Shown here: positions 4,869-6,390 of the stretch, in pieces | Position numbering within the stretch: the stretch's first letter is position 1 | How the letters are laid out: each line of letters opens with the position of its first letter | Assembly: GCA_018610025.1 (NCBI GenBank) | Contig: JAHENW010000124.1 | Span: 1 to 6,390 of the forward strand | Length of the DNA stretch: 6,390 bases | Reading direction: 5' to 3' | Origin: Thermoplasmatota archaeon | GTDB taxonomy: Archaea; Thermoplasmatota; Thermoplasmata; Halarchaeoplasmatales; Halarchaeoplasmataceae | Position numbers and translations under genes: made by a program | The notes under the pieces: model-generated | Databases searched by the model: none | What the model saw: the letters and a program-made list of their open reading frames with translations, nothing else | Told to the model about the DNA's origin: nothing

Positions 4869-4892
4869 CGCCATCGTAGCTTAGTTCGGCAG
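4869..4892 (+). pseudogene. 5' fragment of tRNA-Thr (R2 copy)
   Basis: These 24 bases are identical to 4952-4975. They cover tRNA positions 1-23: the whole 5' acceptor strand, the 5' half of the D stem, the D loop with G15 and GG18-19, and the first base of the 3' D-stem strand. Identity then stops abruptly; no anticodon arm, T arm or 3' acceptor follows. The last bases GGCAGT (4888-4893) can pair with ACTGCC at 4918-4923. It is a truncated duplicate or a deliberately kept tRNA mimic, and cannot be a functional tRNA. Confidence 0.75.
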
Positions 4893-4904
4893 TCCGTCAG
4901 AAAA

Positions 4905-4913
4905 GAATATCTA
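4905..4913 (+). promoter_or_regulatory. Possible TATA-like box for tRNA-Thr
   Basis: GAATATCTA is the only TATA-like stretch between the tRNA fragment and the gene. A start 25-30 bases downstream would fall within the R1 leader copy and give a pre-tRNA leader of about 15-20 bases. The match is weak. Confidence 0.3.
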
Positions 4914-4929
4914 ACTTACTGCCTCCTAA

Positions 4930-4951
4930 TCTACTCGCCTCGTAAACAACT
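4930..4951 (+). repeat. Downstream copy of the 22-base leader repeat (R1')
   Basis: This is identical to 4790-4811 and ends one base before the 24-base R2 repeat, which begins with the tRNA. As the likely transcription-start and leader region of tRNA-Thr, it may contain sequences that were copied together with the tRNA 5' end. Confidence 0.85.
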
Positions 4952-4952
4952 C

Positions 4953-5026
4953 GCCATCGTAGCTTAGTTCGGCAGAGCGGCTGACTTGTAATCAGCAGGT
5001 CGAGGGTTCAAATCCCTCCGATGGCT
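4953..5026 (+). tRNA. trnT: tRNA-Thr (anticodon UGU)
   Basis: A complete cloverleaf is visible. The acceptor stem GCCATCG pairs with CGATGGC (5019-5025), with discriminator T at 5026. The D stem pairs GCTT with GAGC around a loop containing G15 and GG. The anticodon stem pairs GCTGA with TCAGC around the loop CTTGTAA, giving the anticodon TGT at 4987-4989. The variable loop has 5 bases. The T stem pairs GAGGG with CCCTC around TTCAAAT. The anticodon reads ACA and, by wobble, other ACN threonine codons. No CCA is encoded and no intron is present. The U discriminator fits archaeal tRNA-Thr. G15 is the position where archaea insert preQ0 and form archaeosine, which links this RNA in principle to the queF product. 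Confidence 0.97.
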
Positions 5027-5030
5027 TGCC

Positions 5031-5039
5031 TTTCTTTTT
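5031..5039 (+). terminator. T-tract terminator of tRNA-Thr
   Basis: TTTCTTTTT begins five bases after the mature 3' end. Such a T-tract is the usual archaeal tRNA termination signal. Confidence 0.6.
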
Positions 5040-5133
5040 GGGGATCTAGAAGCCGGACAGACTATTTGGGAAGTTGTTAGGATTTTCACAACCCTTGACT
5101 AGATTGAATGAGAGATAAACTCCCTTATATGGA

Positions 5134-5158
5134 AAAGTTTTAAAAAAATTAAAACTTT
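5134..5158. repeat. 10-base-pair AT-rich inverted repeat
   Basis: AAAGTTTTAA and TTAAAACTTT are perfect inverted arms around a 5-A loop. The element lies between tRNA-Thr and the membrane protein gene, about 87 bases before that gene's start and 62 bases before its TATA box. It could be an operator or a secondary terminator. The rest of the 5040-5219 gap shows no gene. Confidence 0.5.
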
Positions 5159-5219
5159 CTTCGACACGATTGTACACCTTCTACAATTCTATAAACTTCT
5201 ATCCCACGGAAGGATAGGA

Positions 5220-5227
5220 TTTATATC
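5220..5227 (+). promoter_or_regulatory. TATA box of the membrane protein gene
   Basis: TTTATATC is centred about 22 bases before the ATG cluster at 5245-5253, so transcription should start at or near those codons. This suggests a leaderless mRNA; an AGGTGT at 5230-5235 would then lie upstream of the transcript and not be used. Confidence 0.6.
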
Positions 5228-5244
5228 CCAGGTGTCAACTTGCG

Positions 5245-6000
5245 ATGATGATGAATCGAAAGAAATTAATCGCGTTAGTCACTATCTTCCTCCTCTTTTC
5301 ACTAATGATGAACAGTACTTTCATTGGAGAATCAGAATCAAATTGGAAGGAGGAGATAAAGCTAGAAAAAATCGGCGCTCTGAAAGTTAAAAGGTATGGC
5401 AGATTGGATGGGGAAGAAGCGATAGCGATCAAAAGAAATATTGATGAGAATTATGGGAATGATGACGGCGTTGTCCAGGAGAGCGAGATAGACGCCTTTG
5501 AAAACAACACTGAGGACAATAAAATCGGAAAGAAGATCGGAGACTATCTATTTGATAAAAAAGAGGGCTTGGTGATGAAATATGATATCTCCGTTAGATT
5601 GATAGTTCGTATGGTAGAGAGTGGCGAGCAGCCAATATTAGTCAATACCACCTTGGAAGGGATGTGGGATGTAGATAATCAAAGCAATATTCATCGGATA
5701 ACTCTAACCGAGAACCAGACCAAAATCGGTAGGGAATTTCAATTCAATATATCTCTTCCCAAGTGGAAGATAACCCAATATTCCGGATTAGACAGTGTAA
5801 AGTTGGCCGAAGATCATAAGTCGCTTGAAGCTCAAGAGCAATCGGGGTCTGTGAAGATAGTCATCACTCGTTCTACCGATGAAACAAACGAAGATAACAC
5901 GCCCTGGGTCGGGCCGGCTCTATTCCTTTCGATCATGATACTTTCAGCTGTATCGAAAAAAGCTAAAGAAGGAAAAAGAAAAATGAAAGAGAATCAATAA
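5245..6000 (+). CDS. Secreted, membrane-anchored protein of unknown function with an EF-hand-like loop
   Basis: I do not recognise the family. The 251 residues begin with a basic MMMNRKK and a hydrophobic segment (8-22), which is a signal peptide or membrane anchor. The large middle part is polar and acidic. Residues 72-81, NDDGVVQESE, resemble the second half of an EF-hand or dockerin calcium loop with a final Glu at 81; the first ligand position is Tyr70, so the loop is degenerate. N-glycosylation sequons occur at N87, N134, N145, N157 and N168, all in the predicted external part. A C-terminal hydrophobic stretch (about 221-236) is followed by a strongly basic tail, which would remain in the cytoplasm. 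The likely topology is an external domain held in the membrane by the C-terminal helix. Any of three consecutive ATGs could start it; the first is given. Its end overlaps the convergent dehydrogenase gene. Confidence 0.85.
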   Translation: MMMNRKKLIALVTIFLLFSLMMNSTFIGESESNWKEEIKLEKIGALKVKRYGRLDGEEAIAIKRNIDENYGNDDGVVQESEIDAFENNTEDNKIGKKIGDYLFDKKEGLVMKYDISVRLIVRMVESGEQPILVNTTLEGMWDVDNQSNIHRITLTENQTKIGREFQFNISLPKWKITQYSGLDSVKLAEDHKSLEAQEQSGSVKIVITRSTDETNEDNTPWVGPALFLSIMILSAVSKKAKEGKRKMKENQ

Positions 6001-6390
6001 CCCTTCTCTACATCTACCATATTAAGTTCTTCTCCCCCACTTATTGAATTCAAGATCTCAGCTATACTTTCCATCCTCCTTTTCCCTCTTCCTTTTACAT
6101 GACTGGCCCTGTGGGGACTGAATACCACATTATCGAATTTATCAAGGGAAAAATGGGATGGATATGTTCCGTCCCTGGCTTTCTCATCAGGAGGATAGAT
6201 CCACCATGTATCTATCCCGGCTCCAGCAACCTTTTCCTCCTGTAGCGCTTCAAAAAACGCCTCCTCGTCTATCACATGCCCCCGACCTACATTTACAATA
6301 TGAACCCCATCTTTCATAGCTCTGAATTCTTTTTTTCCAACGTATCCTCTCGTCTCCTCGGTCAGGGGAAGTGAAACAATGATATAATCC
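5994..6390 (-). CDS. D-2-hydroxyacid dehydrogenase family protein (NAD-binding and C-terminal part), partial at 5' end
   Basis: This family reduces 2-oxo acids to D-2-hydroxy acids, or the reverse, with NAD(P)H. It includes 3-phosphoglycerate dehydrogenase and D-lactate dehydrogenase. The gene enters from the right edge; about 131 residues are visible, and the frame is open up to the window end before the internal ATG at 6317. Motifs are DYIIVSLPLTEETRG, MKDGVHIVNVGRGHVIDEEAF with the catalytic Arg in VGRG, GAGIDTW, and SPHRASH with the catalytic His. The usual acid-base Glu, five residues after the Asp of the ID(V/T) motif, is replaced by Tyr (IDTWWIYPP). The protein ends soon after a basic KGRGKRR segment and a helix. 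Substrate is unknown. The stop codon overlaps the last 7 bases of the convergent membrane protein gene. Confidence 0.92.
   Translation of the reverse strand, partial: DYIIVSLPLTEETRGYVGKKEFRAMKDGVHIVNVGRGHVIDEEAFFEALQEEKVAGAGIDTWWIYPPDEKARDGTYPSHFSLDKFDNVVFSPHRASHVKGRGKRRMESIAEILNSISGGEELNMVDVEKGY

Noticed and set aside
4869..4930. Second functional tRNA-Thr gene
   Set aside because: Identity ends after tRNA position 23, and no anticodon arm, T arm or 3' acceptor strand can be found downstream.
4790..4975. CRISPR array
   Set aside because: There are only two copies each of two different repeats, and one repeat is part of a tRNA gene; there is no regular spacer pattern.
4869..4975. attL/attR of an integrated virus or plasmid in the tRNA gene
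   Set aside because: The two copies are only 83 bases apart, no integrase is present, and the duplicated part is the 5' end, whereas most elements use the 3' half.

Overview
The window looks like archaeal chromosome. Three lines of evidence support this. The tRNA gene has no encoded CCA and carries a U discriminator. Good TATA boxes (TTTATATC-like) lie about 25-30 bases before several starts, often with almost no leader. A ribbon-helix-helix regulator gene precedes an FtsZ-family gene, as in the haloarchaeal cdrS-ftsZ2 operon. Many proteins are Glu/Asp-rich. I would guess a euryarchaeal or Thermoplasmata-like lineage, but the sequence does not fix the taxon.

Layout. (1) 1-1920, minus strand: a carbamate kinase gene followed by a PLP-dependent aminotransferase that runs off the left edge; the two form one transcription unit. 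(2) 1921-2462: a divergent, probably leaderless queF, a tRNA deazaguanine-modification gene. (3) 2463-4010, minus strand: a promoter, a tandem ribbon-helix-helix protein and a short FtsZ-like GTPase in one operon, ending in a hairpin/T-rich terminator whose stem contains the ftsZ stop codon. (4) 4011-4700, plus strand: a reverse-order rubrerythrin with its own TATA box and ribosome binding site. (5) 4701-5040: tRNA-Thr(UGU), preceded by an odd duplicated array. The array holds a second copy of the tRNA leader and a 5' tRNA fragment, separated by a 57-base insert with two hairpins. (6) 5041-6000: an AT-rich hairpin, then a secreted or membrane-anchored protein of unknown function with an EF-hand-like loop and several N-glycosylation sequons. 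(7) 5994-6390, minus strand: the C-terminal part of a D-2-hydroxyacid dehydrogenase family protein, convergent with and overlapping the previous gene.

How the genes may work together. Carbamate kinase and the aminotransferase suggest amino-acid or nitrogen catabolism with ATP made from carbamoyl phosphate; the dehydrogenase at the right edge could reduce 2-oxo acids, but that link is only inference. The RHH-FtsZ operon is the most distinctive module: the GTPase keeps its nucleotide-binding half but lacks the usual C-terminal domain and a canonical T7 loop, so it may be a divergent or regulatory FtsZ. QueF would act on a deazaguanine base or on tRNA, and the tRNA-Thr here has G15, the usual archaeosine position.
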